Notes under the pieces: model-generated
Database searches by the model: none
Seen by the model: the letters and a program-made list of their open reading frames with translations, nothing else
What the model was told of the DNA's origin: nothing
Origin: Lachnospiraceae bacterium
GTDB taxonomy: Bacteria; Bacillota; Clostridia; Lachnospirales; Lachnospiraceae
Length of the DNA: 64,000 nucleotides
Direction of reading: 5' to 3'
NCBI GenBank assembly: GCA_902363135.1
Contig: CABIZF010000010.1
Location: 1-64,000, forward strand
In this document: positions 53,944-63,791 of the stretch, in pieces
Layout of the letters: each line of letters begins with the position of its first letter
How positions within the stretch are numbered: position 1 is the stretch's first letter
Translations under genes and position numbers: made by a program

Positions 53944-54691
53944 ACCTGCCATACTGTGCGCGGAATTGTTGAGGGGTCAGGCCAGTTGTTTTTTTAAATT
54001 GCTTATGAAAATAAGAGCTGTTTGAAAATCCGGTTTTTTCGCTGATTTCATTTAAAGAAAGGGAGGAATGCAGCAAAAGATCTTTGGCACGGTCAATACG
54101 TGCGGTATTGAGATAGGAGCTGAGTGTTTGGTGAAATTTCGTATGAAACAGACAAGAAAGATAATCTGGATTCATATGAACGAAAGCGGCAATAGAGTTC
54201 CGGTTCAGGCCGTCAGATTCTAGATGTTCGGTGATATATTGCTGCACATTTTGTACAAATTTATCGGTTTCTTGATCTGTGTATGACGGGAGGGACGTGA
54301 TAACAGCTGCAGGAGAGGATTCAGGGAGTGTTTTTATAGCTTTGAGCAGTTCTTTTTCCAGAGCAGCTGGATTTACAGGCTTTAAAATATAACTGAAGCA
54401 GTGCATTTTGATGGCTTCCTGCGCATAATCAAAACGCGGGTGTCCGGATAAAATTAAAGTGACAATAGTGTAATGCTGTTCCTGAATCCAGTTGATAAGA
54501 GAAAGACCGTTTTCACGGGACATTTCGATGTCGGTAATTAGAATATCCACCTGTTTTTTTGCGATAATTTGCCGTGCTTGTTCGCAGCTGTATGCGGCAA
54601 AAATGGAATCAATTCCGAGTACATCACAGCGAATCGAAGATATAATTCCCTGAACAATGTAATATTCATCATCAACAACTAATAAATTCAT
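53942..54691 (-). CDS. AraC-type response regulator (YesN-like)
   Basis: A 249-residue regulator with an N-terminal receiver (phospho-acceptor D54 in DILITDIEMSRENG) and a C-terminal AraC HTH pair (SSYLNTARIDRAKDLLL, SNSSYFHKQFKKTTGLTPQQFR). ATG 54691 is preceded by GAGGTG. It lies 4 bases after the kinase stop, forming one operon. YesN-type regulators activate nearby glycan genes, here most likely the divergent arabinofuranosidase-importer operon. Confidence 0.92.
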   Translation of the reverse strand: MNLLVVDDEYYIVQGIISSIRCDVLGIDSIFAAYSCEQARQIIAKKQVDILITDIEMSRENGLSLINWIQEQHYTIVTLILSGHPRFDYAQEAIKMHCFSYILKPVNPAALEKELLKAIKTLPESSPAAVITSLPSYTDQETDKFVQNVQQYITEHLESDGLNRNSIAAFVHMNPDYLSCLFHTKFHQTLSSYLNTARIDRAKDLLLHSSLSLNEISEKTGFSNSSYFHKQFKKTTGLTPQQFRAQYGR

Positions 54692-54695
54692 ATGG

Positions 54696-56540
54696 TCACC
54701 TCGTAGTATGTAAGTGGTTTGTCTGTTCTGCATCTGTTTTCAGATCAGAAATAAATGGAATATCAATGTCAATGCGGGCACCAAGTCCCGGCTCATTAGA
54801 GAAGAAAATGGAAGCCATATCACCAAACATCAGGCGAAGCCGCATGACTGTATTGTAAATTCCGATGCCATATCCGTTTTTTTGCACTTCCGTATAGTCG
54901 GTAATATGATTGTATAATGCGAGGCTTTGTTCATCAAAGCCGGTTCCAGAATCAATGTGACTGAGATGAATCCTTGGCTGCCCATCTTTTTCATACCAGT
55001 GTCCCTGAATATAAATATGGAAGGGTTCTCCCATCACGACATTAGCTTTGATTGAATTTTCTGTAAGCATGAGCAGAAGCATTGGAAATACTTGGGCATC
55101 TATCATGGACGATTCAACTTGGATTTGATATGTGAGTGTATTTGGAAAACGCAGCTGTGTCAGCTGAAGATAGTTTTTTGTATAGTACAGTTCTTCCTTG
55201 AGAGAAGCACTATTTCTGGTGACAAGTGTGTAACGAAGATGTTCAGAGAGCGTCTCAATAAACTTTCGGGTTGTTTTTGTATTTTTTGGATCCTGAGAAA
55301 GTACAAAAATAATATTTAGACAATTAATCAGGAAGTGGGGGGCAAGCTGAGCTTTCAAATATTGAAGATCGGCTCTTTTTTTTGCGAGCTGTTCTTCATA
55401 AATAGAAATACGCAGATTCTGGATTTCATTGATCATATTATTAAAAACATCTGTAATAATAAGAATCTCTTGAAAGGAACAGGGCGTTGCAATTTTTGAT
55501 TCGAATTTTCCACTCTGCAGAGAGGAAATAACTGGATTGAGGATTCTTGAGGGAGTGTCAAAAAAGTAATTCATGGAAGAAATCGTGATGGTACAAAAGA
55601 AAAGCAACAAAAGAAGGATAAAAAGCATCAGACGGTACAATGGAGTCAGCTTTTTATGGATATAGTGAAAAGGAATCAGTGCCATAATGTAATAATCACA
55701 GCTGCTCAGCCGGACAGAGGCAGTAAAGTATTTCTGTAGGGAATGATCCTCGTAGCAGGAAATCTGATTTAAAGATGCAGCAGGGTCAAGATGGATATCA
55801 TGGTAGGAAGGATTCCCGATGCAGTTTCCTTTGTCATCTGCAAACAGAATCGTCGCACCAATATCCTCAAAGGGTTTGAAAGAGGCAGAAAGTCTGTCCA
55901 GTTCAATCCATGCACCGGCATATACATTCCTTGTCCGGATTACACGGGTAAGAAAATAGTGGTCGTTTTCGGAGAGCAGAAACCAGCTGTTTAGATTCAG
56001 CTTGCTGCCGGATTCGCCCTGGGTATAGTTTCGCATCATGTTTTGAATTAACAAGGAACATTTTATATTATTCTGCTTGCTATCGCAGAAATTGCTGATC
56101 TGAGGAATGTAAATATCAGAATCAGAGAAATACATAAAAAGACCAGCAAGCGTAGAAAAGGAACAGGTGCCGGTTGACAGTGTTTTTTTAAGGCGGGCAA
56201 TTCTTACATAGCGTTCATTTAAGTCGCTGGTAGTATTCATAATTGCAATATCGGTATTTTGCAGACAGTTTTCAGACAAATAGGTTAGTGTTTCCTGAAA
56301 GCGCTGTTGAAGCTGCTCATTGTAAAGGTTCATGGTTTCCTTCATAGTCTCATATACCTGCCTACGCATAATAGAGGAAAAATAAAAGGAACTTCCTATA
56401 AAAAGAATGCAGAAAAGTAGAATGAGAAAGAGAAAGCTTTTGAAAAACAGTTTTTTAATTGACTTCGGATGAAAAATATGAGTGATGAAATTGATGTAAT
56501 TACTAATAAAAAAAGAAATAAAGTTATACATTTTGCCCAT
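54696..56540 (-). CDS. YesM-type sensor histidine kinase
   Basis: A 614-residue kinase with TM1 about 31-56, a large extracytoplasmic domain (57-298) and TM2 about 300-322. A HAMP-like region is followed by the His-kinase motif QLAPHFLINCLN with phospho-acceptor H402 (usual QINPHFLYNTLN). The ATPase domain has TENSIKANV, DSGTGFDEQ and GYGIGIYNTVMRL. It is the partner of the AraC-type regulator. The gene is AT-rich. It starts 169 bases from the divergent GH51 gene. The ligand is probably an arabinose-containing oligosaccharide bound outside, by inference from context. Confidence 0.92.
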   Translation of the reverse strand: MGKMYNFISFFISNYINFITHIFHPKSIKKLFFKSFLFLILLFCILFIGSSFYFSSIMRRQVYETMKETMNLYNEQLQQRFQETLTYLSENCLQNTDIAIMNTTSDLNERYVRIARLKKTLSTGTCSFSTLAGLFMYFSDSDIYIPQISNFCDSKQNNIKCSLLIQNMMRNYTQGESGSKLNLNSWFLLSENDHYFLTRVIRTRNVYAGAWIELDRLSASFKPFEDIGATILFADDKGNCIGNPSYHDIHLDPAASLNQISCYEDHSLQKYFTASVRLSSCDYYIMALIPFHYIHKKLTPLYRLMLFILLLLLFFCTITISSMNYFFDTPSRILNPVISSLQSGKFESKIATPCSFQEILIITDVFNNMINEIQNLRISIYEEQLAKKRADLQYLKAQLAPHFLINCLNIIFVLSQDPKNTKTTRKFIETLSEHLRYTLVTRNSASLKEELYYTKNYLQLTQLRFPNTLTYQIQVESSMIDAQVFPMLLLMLTENSIKANVVMGEPFHIYIQGHWYEKDGQPRIHLSHIDSGTGFDEQSLALYNHITDYTEVQKNGYGIGIYNTVMRLRLMFGDMASIFFSNEPGLGARIDIDIPFISDLKTDAEQTNHLHTTR

Positions 56541-56709
56541 AAAAAAATCACAACCTCTCAGATATAAATGGTAAATTTATGATAAATCTAAGAATAGTAC
56601 AATATTTTCTAATAAAAATTGATTTAAAAGAAGGGGATTAATGCTATTATAATAATATCACAAAGGGAATGCAAGGAAAAAACTTCTATAAAAAGAAAGG
56701 GGGAGAGAA

Positions 56710-58257
56710 ATGAAGAGAGGTATCATTCGGGCAGACAGAGGATATTTAAGGAAGGAGGCGGTGGATGACCGGGTATTCAGCGCATTTGTAGAGCATGCTG
56801 GAAATGTAATTTATAATGGCATTTATCAGCCGGAGCATCCACTGGCAAATGCAGATGGCTTTCGCGAGGATGTAATCCAACTTGTAAAGGAGTTGCATTT
56901 GGCGGGAATCCGTTATCCGGGGGGCAATTTTATCTGTTCTTATCGTTGGGAGGATACGGTAGGACCAGTAGAAGAAAGACCGGTGCGTGCAGATCTTGCA
57001 TGGCGGCAAAGGGAGCCGAATATTGTAGGATTGGCAGAATTTGAAAAATGGGTTAAGGCTGTAAAAAGTGAACTTATTATGGCGGTAAATCTGAGTACAA
57101 GAGGTGCTGTTGATGCAGCGAATTTAGTAGAATATTGTAATCATCCGGGAGGAACTTATTACAGCGAGCTTCGGAAAACACATGGACATGAAGTACCTTA
57201 TGGTGTGCATGTATGGTGTGTGGGAAATGAAGTGGATGGTCCATGGAATATCGGACAGAAACGAGCAGAAGAATATGGTTGGGATGCGGCTGAGGCAGCG
57301 AAAGCTATGCGGCGTATTGATCCAAAAATAGAGTTAGTAGCAGTCGGAAGTTCCGGTACACAGTTGGATACGTATCTGGAATGGGACCGGGTGGTATTAG
57401 AGCGGGTTTATGATTCGTGTGACTACATTTCTTTGCATCGCTATATGGGTATGCCGGCGATTGATGAATTGTCTACTTATGATCGAAGAGATACCGGTGA
57501 TTATCTGGAACTGGCATCGCGGCTAGAGCGGAATATACAGGATGTTATTGCGGCATGCGATTATGTAAAGGGTAGAAAACACAGTGATAAAACGATGTAT
57601 ATTTCCCTTGATGAGTATAATGCTGTTGACATCGGACCGGAGGCAGATGATTTTCTGAAGGAATGTGATCCGTGGGAAGTCGGACCATGCACAAGGAGAA
57701 CAGGAATTTCCATGCGGACAACACTTTTGTTTGGTCTTGGTATGCTTGCAATTTTGCGTCATACGGATCGGATCCGGATTGCCTGTCAGTCTATTCTGAT
57801 TAACGGAGACGGAATGGTGATGTGCAGTCCGGATGAGGATGCTTGGGTAAATGGCTCCTGGCATATCTTCCGGCTCTGCTCCTTATATGGAAGGGGAAAA
57901 GTGCTGGAGACTGTACAGGAATCTGACCGGTATGATACGGCGACATGTAAAGATGTAGCTGCATTGGATAGTGTATGTATTTATCATGAGGATACGAAAG
58001 AGCTGGATATTTTTGCTGTAAATAAGACGGAAGAAGATATGGAATTTACCGTGCAGGCAGCAGGTTTTCAGCAACTGCAGGCACTGGAACATCTTACCGT
58101 TACGGCAGAACACTTATCAGATCGGAACAGTGCGAAGGAGAAAAATAAAATTACTACCGTAAGTACACAGGATATTACCTGTGAGGCAGGACAGATTCAG
58201 TGTATTCTGAAACCGTATTCATGGAATGTATTAAGAGTAAAGGAAAGGATAGAGTAG
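56710..58257 (+). CDS. GH51 alpha-L-arabinofuranosidase
   Basis: A 515-residue cytoplasmic GH51 enzyme. The acid/base E174 lies in VGNEVDGPW and the nucleophile E302 in SLDEYNA. Early motifs LHLAGIRYPGGNFICSYRWEDTVGP also fit. It removes arabinofuranosyl side groups from arabinan or arabinoxylan fragments after uptake. Lpl-type importer genes follow after 4 bases. AAAGGGGGAG precedes the ATG. The AT-rich divergent gap probably holds the YesN-like regulator's site. Confidence 0.95.
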   Translation: MKRGIIRADRGYLRKEAVDDRVFSAFVEHAGNVIYNGIYQPEHPLANADGFREDVIQLVKELHLAGIRYPGGNFICSYRWEDTVGPVEERPVRADLAWRQREPNIVGLAEFEKWVKAVKSELIMAVNLSTRGAVDAANLVEYCNHPGGTYYSELRKTHGHEVPYGVHVWCVGNEVDGPWNIGQKRAEEYGWDAAEAAKAMRRIDPKIELVAVGSSGTQLDTYLEWDRVVLERVYDSCDYISLHRYMGMPAIDELSTYDRRDTGDYLELASRLERNIQDVIAACDYVKGRKHSDKTMYISLDEYNAVDIGPEADDFLKECDPWEVGPCTRRTGISMRTTLLFGLGMLAILRHTDRIRIACQSILINGDGMVMCSPDEDAWVNGSWHIFRLCSLYGRGKVLETVQESDRYDTATCKDVAALDSVCIYHEDTKELDIFAVNKTEEDMEFTVQAAGFQQLQALEHLTVTAEHLSDRNSAKEKNKITTVSTQDITCEAGQIQCILKPYSWNVLRVKERIE

Positions 58258-58261
58258 AAAT

Positions 58262-59827
58262 ATGAAGAGAAGACATATTACAGCAATGTTTGGGTTGATG
58301 ATTATGGCGATGGCTGTCGGGATCAGTGTTTGCGCAGAAGAAAATACGGATGCTGCAGCACAGGCGATTGCGGACAGAAAGGAAGAGGCAGAGGAGTCAG
58401 GAGAATACGAAAAAGTGGTCTTTGCTTTTTACAACTGGACTGGAAGGCCGGCCGGAACAGATCGAATTCAGGAAAAGATAAATGAGAGGATCCGGGACAC
58501 TCTTGGGTTGGAAGTAGAACTGTTGGTGATGGATTCGGCGGCCTATACACAGAACGCGCGTCTGATGTTGTCATCAGGAGAACAGATTGATATATGGAAT
58601 TCCTGCCCATTAGGATATACAGCCTGCGTAAATGACGGCTATTGTCTTGATCTGGAGGAGGATGATCTGATTCAGACATATGGTCAGGGGATTTTGGATA
58701 CGGTAAATGCGGATTATGTTCAGGCCTGCCGTGTAAGCGGTACTCTTTATGGCCTGCCACAGATGCGCGATATGGCGATGGGAGCAGGTGCTTACTGTAT
58801 CGGTCAGGAATATCTGGATGGAATCGGTTTTGACTATACATCAATGTATGAGGATCCGGAGAATCCGGATATTATTTATACCGATTATGAGACGCTGGAC
58901 AATATTTTTGCACAGTTGCATGAAAAATATCCGGATAAATATGTTTTTGCGATTAGCGACAATATGATCGGCCAGGGAACGATCGTAGATAGTGTCGGCG
59001 GAGATTACTTTGGCGTATTGCTGGATCCGGCAAACAGTCTTCAGGTAGAAAATCTGTTTACAAGTGACATTTTCAAGGAAACCTGCCAGCGGGTATACGA
59101 ATGGAACCAGAAGGGGTATATTTCTCAGGATGCGGTAACGAATGATACGGCACTTTCCGCACAGGTAAAATCCGGAAGCTATATGTCCATGATGGCCCAG
59201 GCAAAACCGGGCTACAGCACACAGATTTCTGGGGAATGTGGTCGTCCGATGGTTGTATTTCAGGTAGAACCGGATATCATGAAATCTTCTGCAGTAACGG
59301 GTATTCTGTGGCATCTGAATCAGGGATGCGAGGATCCGATAGCAGCGATGCAGCTTCTGAATGCATTTTATACGGACCCAGAGCTGTCGAATCTGATTAT
59401 CTGGGGAGAAGAGGGAACTGATTATATCGTAACAGAGGATGGGCATATTACGTTCCCAGAAGGCGTGAATGCGGATAATTCGGAATGGTATCATACGATG
59501 AACTGGTTGCTTCCAAATCAGTATATTGCACATATTTGGGAGGGAGATCCGCTTGACCTGTGGGAAAAAATGGAAGATTTCAATAATAATGCAGTGAAGT
59601 CAAAGGCACTTGGATTTACCTTCGATAACAGTGATTATGCTGCAGAGTATACTGCTTTAAAGAATGTATATGACGAATACATTAAGCAGATTATGTTTGG
59701 CTTTGTAGAGCCGGAATCCGGAATTGCGGAAATGGAAGAAAAACTGGAGTCAGCAGGACTGAATGAGTATATTGAAGCAAAACAGGCAGCAATTGATGAA
59801 TGGGCAAAGGAAAATAATGTCGAATAA
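58262..59827 (+). CDS. Extracellular sugar-binding protein (LplA-like)
   Basis: A 521-residue binding protein of the LplA/DUF3502 type. The signal peptide ends near ISVCAEE; the Cys does not follow a good lipobox (V at -1), so lipidation is uncertain. The mature part is acidic, with FYNWTGRP and TLYGLPQMRD segments. It sits between the GH51 gene and two permeases; a strong hairpin just after its stop should raise its level above the permeases. Ligand is probably an arabino-oligosaccharide, by context. Confidence 0.92.
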   Translation: MKRRHITAMFGLMIMAMAVGISVCAEENTDAAAQAIADRKEEAEESGEYEKVVFAFYNWTGRPAGTDRIQEKINERIRDTLGLEVELLVMDSAAYTQNARLMLSSGEQIDIWNSCPLGYTACVNDGYCLDLEEDDLIQTYGQGILDTVNADYVQACRVSGTLYGLPQMRDMAMGAGAYCIGQEYLDGIGFDYTSMYEDPENPDIIYTDYETLDNIFAQLHEKYPDKYVFAISDNMIGQGTIVDSVGGDYFGVLLDPANSLQVENLFTSDIFKETCQRVYEWNQKGYISQDAVTNDTALSAQVKSGSYMSMMAQAKPGYSTQISGECGRPMVVFQVEPDIMKSSAVTGILWHLNQGCEDPIAAMQLLNAFYTDPELSNLIIWGEEGTDYIVTEDGHITFPEGVNADNSEWYHTMNWLLPNQYIAHIWEGDPLDLWEKMEDFNNNAVKSKALGFTFDNSDYAAEYTALKNVYDEYIKQIMFGFVEPESGIAEMEEKLESAGLNEYIEAKQAAIDEWAKENNVE

Positions 59828-59840
59828 ACCGGGAGGTTGG

Positions 59841-59867
59841 CAGGGGGCGGTTTTCGCCCCCTGTTTT
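59841..59867 (+). terminator. Attenuator hairpin between binding protein and permeases
   Basis: A perfect 9-bp GC-rich stem (CAGGGGGCG and complement) with a 5-base loop is followed by TTTTATA. It lies between co-directional operon genes, so partial read-through is expected. Confidence 0.8.
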
Positions 59868-59915
59868 ATACGGGATCAGGGGCTGCTTTGCCTGGCGCAG
59901 AGAACGGAGGAAACC

Positions 59916-60842
59916 ATGAAAAAAGGGCGTACACACAATAAAGCTGTTTTAAAAAAATATTTTCCGGTTTACCTTATGGCATTTCCGGGACTTCTGTATT
60001 TGTTTATCAATAACTATATGCCACTTCCAGGACTTGTTTTGGCATTTAAAAAGTATAATGCAAAGAAAGGCATCTGGGGATCAAGTTGGGTTGGCCTGAA
60101 AAATTTTAAGTTTCTGTTTGCGACAAACGATGCATTTATCATTACAAGAAATACATTGTTTTATAATATTGTGTTTATTATTGTGAATACAGTGGCTGCA
60201 ATCGCAGTGGCAATTATCCTTGCGGAGATGCGGCATAAAATAAAAAAATTTTACCAGTCTGCCATTTTACTTCCATATATGCTGTCTATGGTAATTGTCA
60301 GCTATCTTGTATTTGCATTTTTGTCTACGGAAAATGGATTTATTAACAGCACTATTTTACCATTGCTTGGAAAAGAGCGCATATCTTGGTACATGGAGAA
60401 GAAATATTGGCCATTTATTCTTATTTTTGTAAATCTATGGAAAACGATCGGCTATAACTGCATTGTTTACATGTCTGCGATTATTGGTTTTGACCGTGGG
60501 TTTTATGAAGCAGCAGCGATTGACGGAGCTGGAAAATGGCAGCAGATTACCAGAATCACGATCCCGATGTTGAAGCCGACTATTATTATGATGACGTTAC
60601 TGTCGATCGGACGGATTTTTTACTCTGATTTTGGGCTGTTTTATCAGGTGCCGCAAAACTCCGGCGCATTGTATCCGGTAACCAATACGATTGATACATA
60701 TGTGTATCGTGGGTTGTTGGAGTTGGGAAATATCAGTCTGTCTGCGGCTGCGGGTCTGTATCAGTCTGTTATTGGATTCATTCTTGTGCTTGGTACGAAT
60801 CTGTGGGTGCGTAAAATAGATCCGGATAATGCATTGTTTTAG
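59916..60842 (+). CDS. Sugar ABC transporter permease (LplB-like)
   Basis: A 308-residue permease with six predicted helices. The LplB-type start (KYFPVYLMAFPGLLYLFINNYMP) and EAA loop EAAAIDGAGKWQQITRI (about 199) fit. ATG 59916 follows GGAGG by 6 bases; a longer frame overlapping the binding protein gene has no ribosome binding site. Works with the next gene. Confidence 0.94.
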   Translation: MKKGRTHNKAVLKKYFPVYLMAFPGLLYLFINNYMPLPGLVLAFKKYNAKKGIWGSSWVGLKNFKFLFATNDAFIITRNTLFYNIVFIIVNTVAAIAVAIILAEMRHKIKKFYQSAILLPYMLSMVIVSYLVFAFLSTENGFINSTILPLLGKERISWYMEKKYWPFILIFVNLWKTIGYNCIVYMSAIIGFDRGFYEAAAIDGAGKWQQITRITIPMLKPTIIMMTLLSIGRIFYSDFGLFYQVPQNSGALYPVTNTIDTYVYRGLLELGNISLSAAAGLYQSVIGFILVLGTNLWVRKIDPDNALF

Positions 60843-60855
60843 GGAGGTGATTTGG

Positions 60856-61752
60856 ATGCAAACAAGAGAAGAAAAGATATTTCAGAGAATTGGCCATTGC
60901 GTGATGATTGTGTTATCTGCATGCGCGATTATTCCGATGATACTTTTGGTAATGTCCTCTGTTACGGATAATAATACGCTGATCAGCAATGGATATTCCT
61001 TTTTTCCGGAGAAATTCAGCCTGTATGCGTATCAATATATTTTTAAGACCGGAAATGCAGTTTTGCAGGCATATGGAATTTCTGTTATACTGACAGTGAT
61101 AGGAACGGTCCTTTCTCTGACAATTACGACATTGCTTGCATATGCACTGTCGCGGCCGGGACTTCCGGGAAGACAGTTTCTTTCCTTTTATGTATTTTTT
61201 ACGATGCTGTTTAATGGCGGTTTGGTTCCGACCTATATGAATTATACGAATGTATTCGGACTGAAAAATACATTCTGGGCGTTAGTAATTCCAGGTCTTG
61301 TGACAAATGGATTTTATATTCTTCTGATGAAATCTTATTTTGTCTCTTCAATTCCAGGGGAAATCACAGAAGCAGCAGTGATTGACGGAGCTTCTGAATT
61401 TCAGACATTTTACCGGGTGGCACTTCCGCTGGCGAAACCGATTGTAGCGACGATTGGTTTGTTTTCCGGTATTGGGTACTGGAATGACTGGCAGAATGGA
61501 TATATTTATCTGACCAAAAGAACTGATCTTTATTCTATTCAGAATCTGCTAAACCGAATGATTCAGAATATTCAGTATCTGAGTCAAAATTCGGGGAATG
61601 TCCGAAATGCTGATGTGGGGCTTGCGGCGATTCCGAGTGTATCAATCCGTATGGCAATGGCGGTTGTCGGAATTCTGCCGATTATAATTATTTATCCGTT
61701 TATACAGAGTAACTTTGTAAAAGGAATTACGCTTGGAGGCGTAAAAGGATAG
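60856..61752 (+). CDS. Sugar ABC transporter permease (LplC-like)
   Basis: A 298-residue permease with six predicted helices, EAA loop EAAVIDGASEFQTFYRVALP (about 176) and the usual C-terminal QSNFVKGITLGGVKG. ATG 60856 follows AGGGAGGTGA. It completes the importer linked to GH51; no ATPase is encoded here. Confidence 0.95.
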   Translation: MQTREEKIFQRIGHCVMIVLSACAIIPMILLVMSSVTDNNTLISNGYSFFPEKFSLYAYQYIFKTGNAVLQAYGISVILTVIGTVLSLTITTLLAYALSRPGLPGRQFLSFYVFFTMLFNGGLVPTYMNYTNVFGLKNTFWALVIPGLVTNGFYILLMKSYFVSSIPGEITEAAVIDGASEFQTFYRVALPLAKPIVATIGLFSGIGYWNDWQNGYIYLTKRTDLYSIQNLLNRMIQNIQYLSQNSGNVRNADVGLAAIPSVSIRMAMAVVGILPIIIIYPFIQSNFVKGITLGGVKG

Positions 61753-62286
61753 GAAAATTGAAAAAACCGGATTACTTGTAATTGCGGGATTTATGTTTTT
61801 GGGTGACGGGTATTTTATATGTATGACTGCTTCTAACGTGTGCAAGAAGCTAGAAGAAAATATTACAGATGAGAATGCTAATTGCCTTCCGGAATGGAGC
61901 AGTATACTTTCTTTGGTTCATCGGAGGGCGATTTGTTCAACGGAAGCAATAGCCGGATAAGATGGTGAGTTGAGATACTCGCTGCTTACCCGGCTTTTTC
62001 ATACGGCAAAATCAGGCCGGTGCTGCTGGAGCTGCTTTTGCGGGCAATGTATGGGGCTGTCGATCTTCCGAATGTCGGAAAATTTGCAACGGTCTTTTCG
62101 CAATTTTTTGGATTGTATTGTAGGCATGAGATTGTTATACTGAGTGAAAGGCAGATATCGTTATTAGGAGAAAATTACAATGGTAAAACGGATATTGCCG
62201 ATGGGGGATTCATAGAAAAGATCCGCTTGACACCGCAGGGATGTATGCTGTTTGTATAAATATGTTGATTGGGATGGGATTTACAA
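61753..62286. other. Intergenic region with degraded-looking open frames
   Basis: The 534 bases hold the terminator above and two short frames: one on the plus strand ending at 61960, and one at 62020-62259. Both lack good ribosome binding sites and recognisable domains. I treat the stretch as non-coding or decayed DNA. Confidence 0.4.
61951..62000 (+). terminator. Intrinsic terminator of the GH51-importer operon
   Basis: AGCCGG/CCGGCT with TAAG/CTTA and an inner GTGAGT/ACTCGC stem, followed by five T. Confidence 0.75.
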
Positions 62287-63684
62287 ATGAAAGAAAAGAA
62301 ATTTGATTGGGGTTATTTTCTGAGACATATTGCGATTATTGCGGTGCCGGTTGCACTGCAGAATCTGCTCACGACGACCGGGAGCATGGTCGATACGATC
62401 ATGCTGGCAAAGCTCGGGGAAAAGGCAGTCGGGGCAGTCGGGCTCTGTGCGCAGTTTTCAAGCCTGATGTTTGCCGGCTACTGGGGGTTTGTCGGAGGCG
62501 GCATGCTCTTTTTCTCGCAGTACTGGGGCGCGAAGGATGATGACGGGATCACCCGCTCTTATGGGCTTACGCTTCTGTTTATGCTGAGCGTCGGGTTGCT
62601 GTTTGCCTGTCTTGCGCTTTTTGCACCGGAATTTGTCATGCGCGTCTACACAGATAAACCGGAAATCCAGAAGATTGGAGTTTCTTATCTGCGCATTGTA
62701 GGGCTTGCTTATCCGCTTCAGGTGCTTGCGATGGCGATGAGTGCGCTGCTGCGCTCGATCGAACAGGTGCGGATTCCGCTTTATGGAGGCATTGCCTCGG
62801 TGATCGCCAACTGCTTTTTTAATTATCTGTTTATTTTTGGAAAATTTGGTCTGCCGTGTATGGGTGCAGCCGGAGCGGCGATCGGGACAGTGATGGCAGG
62901 TATCGTAAACCTGCTCGTTCTGGTTGGCTTTATTCTTTATAAGAAGATTCCATACGTGCTGGAGGTTTCAAAGCATTTTCGGTGGTCACGGATGGCGGTT
63001 AAGAAATATCTGGAAAAATGTTTTCCGATCATCTGTAATGAGGTGCTGATCGGTGTCGGGAATATGCTGATTAATGTCGTGCTCGGACGTCAGACTGAAC
63101 AGGCGATTGCGGCAGTTGCGGTATTTCGGACGATGGAAGGACTTATTATCGCGTTCTTCAGCGGATTTTCCAATGCAGCCTCAGTACTGGTCGGAAAAGA
63201 AGTCGGCGCTGGCAATCACGAGGCAGCCTTTCAGCGGGCCAAAAGGCTCGTATACCTTTGCAGTGGAATTATCGGTGTGGCCTGTCTGACATTGATTCTG
63301 GTACATGATCCGCTGCTTCATGCGATGGGGCTTTCCGGCGAGTCGTACCGGATCGGTACGGCGATGCTTGTGACCTACAGTGTGGCGGCACTGATCCGTA
63401 TGGGGAACTGGGTTCAAAATGATACTTACCGGTCGGCGGGAGATGCGGCCTTTGGCTCTATGCTGGAGATTACCTTTATGTATTTGATGGTGTTGCCATT
63501 TGTATATCTGTCGAATTTTTATTTTCATGCGCCGTTTTTACTGGTGTTTGCATTTTGTTATGTGGATGAACCGATTCGTTATATTATCATGCAGCGCCAT
63601 CTGTACTCCGGAAAATGGATTCGCCCGGTGTCGGTGCCGGGACTTGCCGCACTTGGAGAATTCCGCAAGGCACATGGAATCTGA
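62287..63684 (+). CDS. MATE-family efflux transporter
   Basis: A 465-residue transporter with 12 predicted membrane helices in two homologous halves (repeat start ALQNLLTTTGSMVDTIMLAKLG; second half near residue 245 NEVLIGVGNMLINVVLG). MATE proteins export cationic drugs or metabolites using Na+ or H+. Start 62287 gives the normal MKEKKFDW opening; the ribosome binding site is weak and a TTG at 62269 is possible. Substrate unknown. Confidence 0.92.
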   Translation: MKEKKFDWGYFLRHIAIIAVPVALQNLLTTTGSMVDTIMLAKLGEKAVGAVGLCAQFSSLMFAGYWGFVGGGMLFFSQYWGAKDDDGITRSYGLTLLFMLSVGLLFACLALFAPEFVMRVYTDKPEIQKIGVSYLRIVGLAYPLQVLAMAMSALLRSIEQVRIPLYGGIASVIANCFFNYLFIFGKFGLPCMGAAGAAIGTVMAGIVNLLVLVGFILYKKIPYVLEVSKHFRWSRMAVKKYLEKCFPIICNEVLIGVGNMLINVVLGRQTEQAIAAVAVFRTMEGLIIAFFSGFSNAASVLVGKEVGAGNHEAAFQRAKRLVYLCSGIIGVACLTLILVHDPLLHAMGLSGESYRIGTAMLVTYSVAALIRMGNWVQNDTYRSAGDAAFGSMLEITFMYLMVLPFVYLSNFYFHAPFLLVFAFCYVDEPIRYIIMQRHLYSGKWIRPVSVPGLAALGEFRKAHGI

Positions 63685-63690
63685 TTTTGA

Positions 63691-63719
63691 TTGACAGCAA
63701 AAACCGTGCGAAGTAGAAT
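63691..63719 (+). promoter_or_regulatory. Promoter of the SseB-like gene
   Basis: TTGACA (63691-63696), 17-base spacer, TAGAAT (63714-63719), about 70 bases before the next start. Confidence 0.75.
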
Positions 63720-63791
63720 ACAACCAAACTACGGAAAAATATTTGCTTGCCAGGCAAAGATGGATCCGGAGGAACAAAAAGGAGCAGAATG

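Noticed and set aside
62020..62259. Small protein gene
   Set aside because: No ribosome binding site, no recognisable domain, and it lies directly after a terminator.
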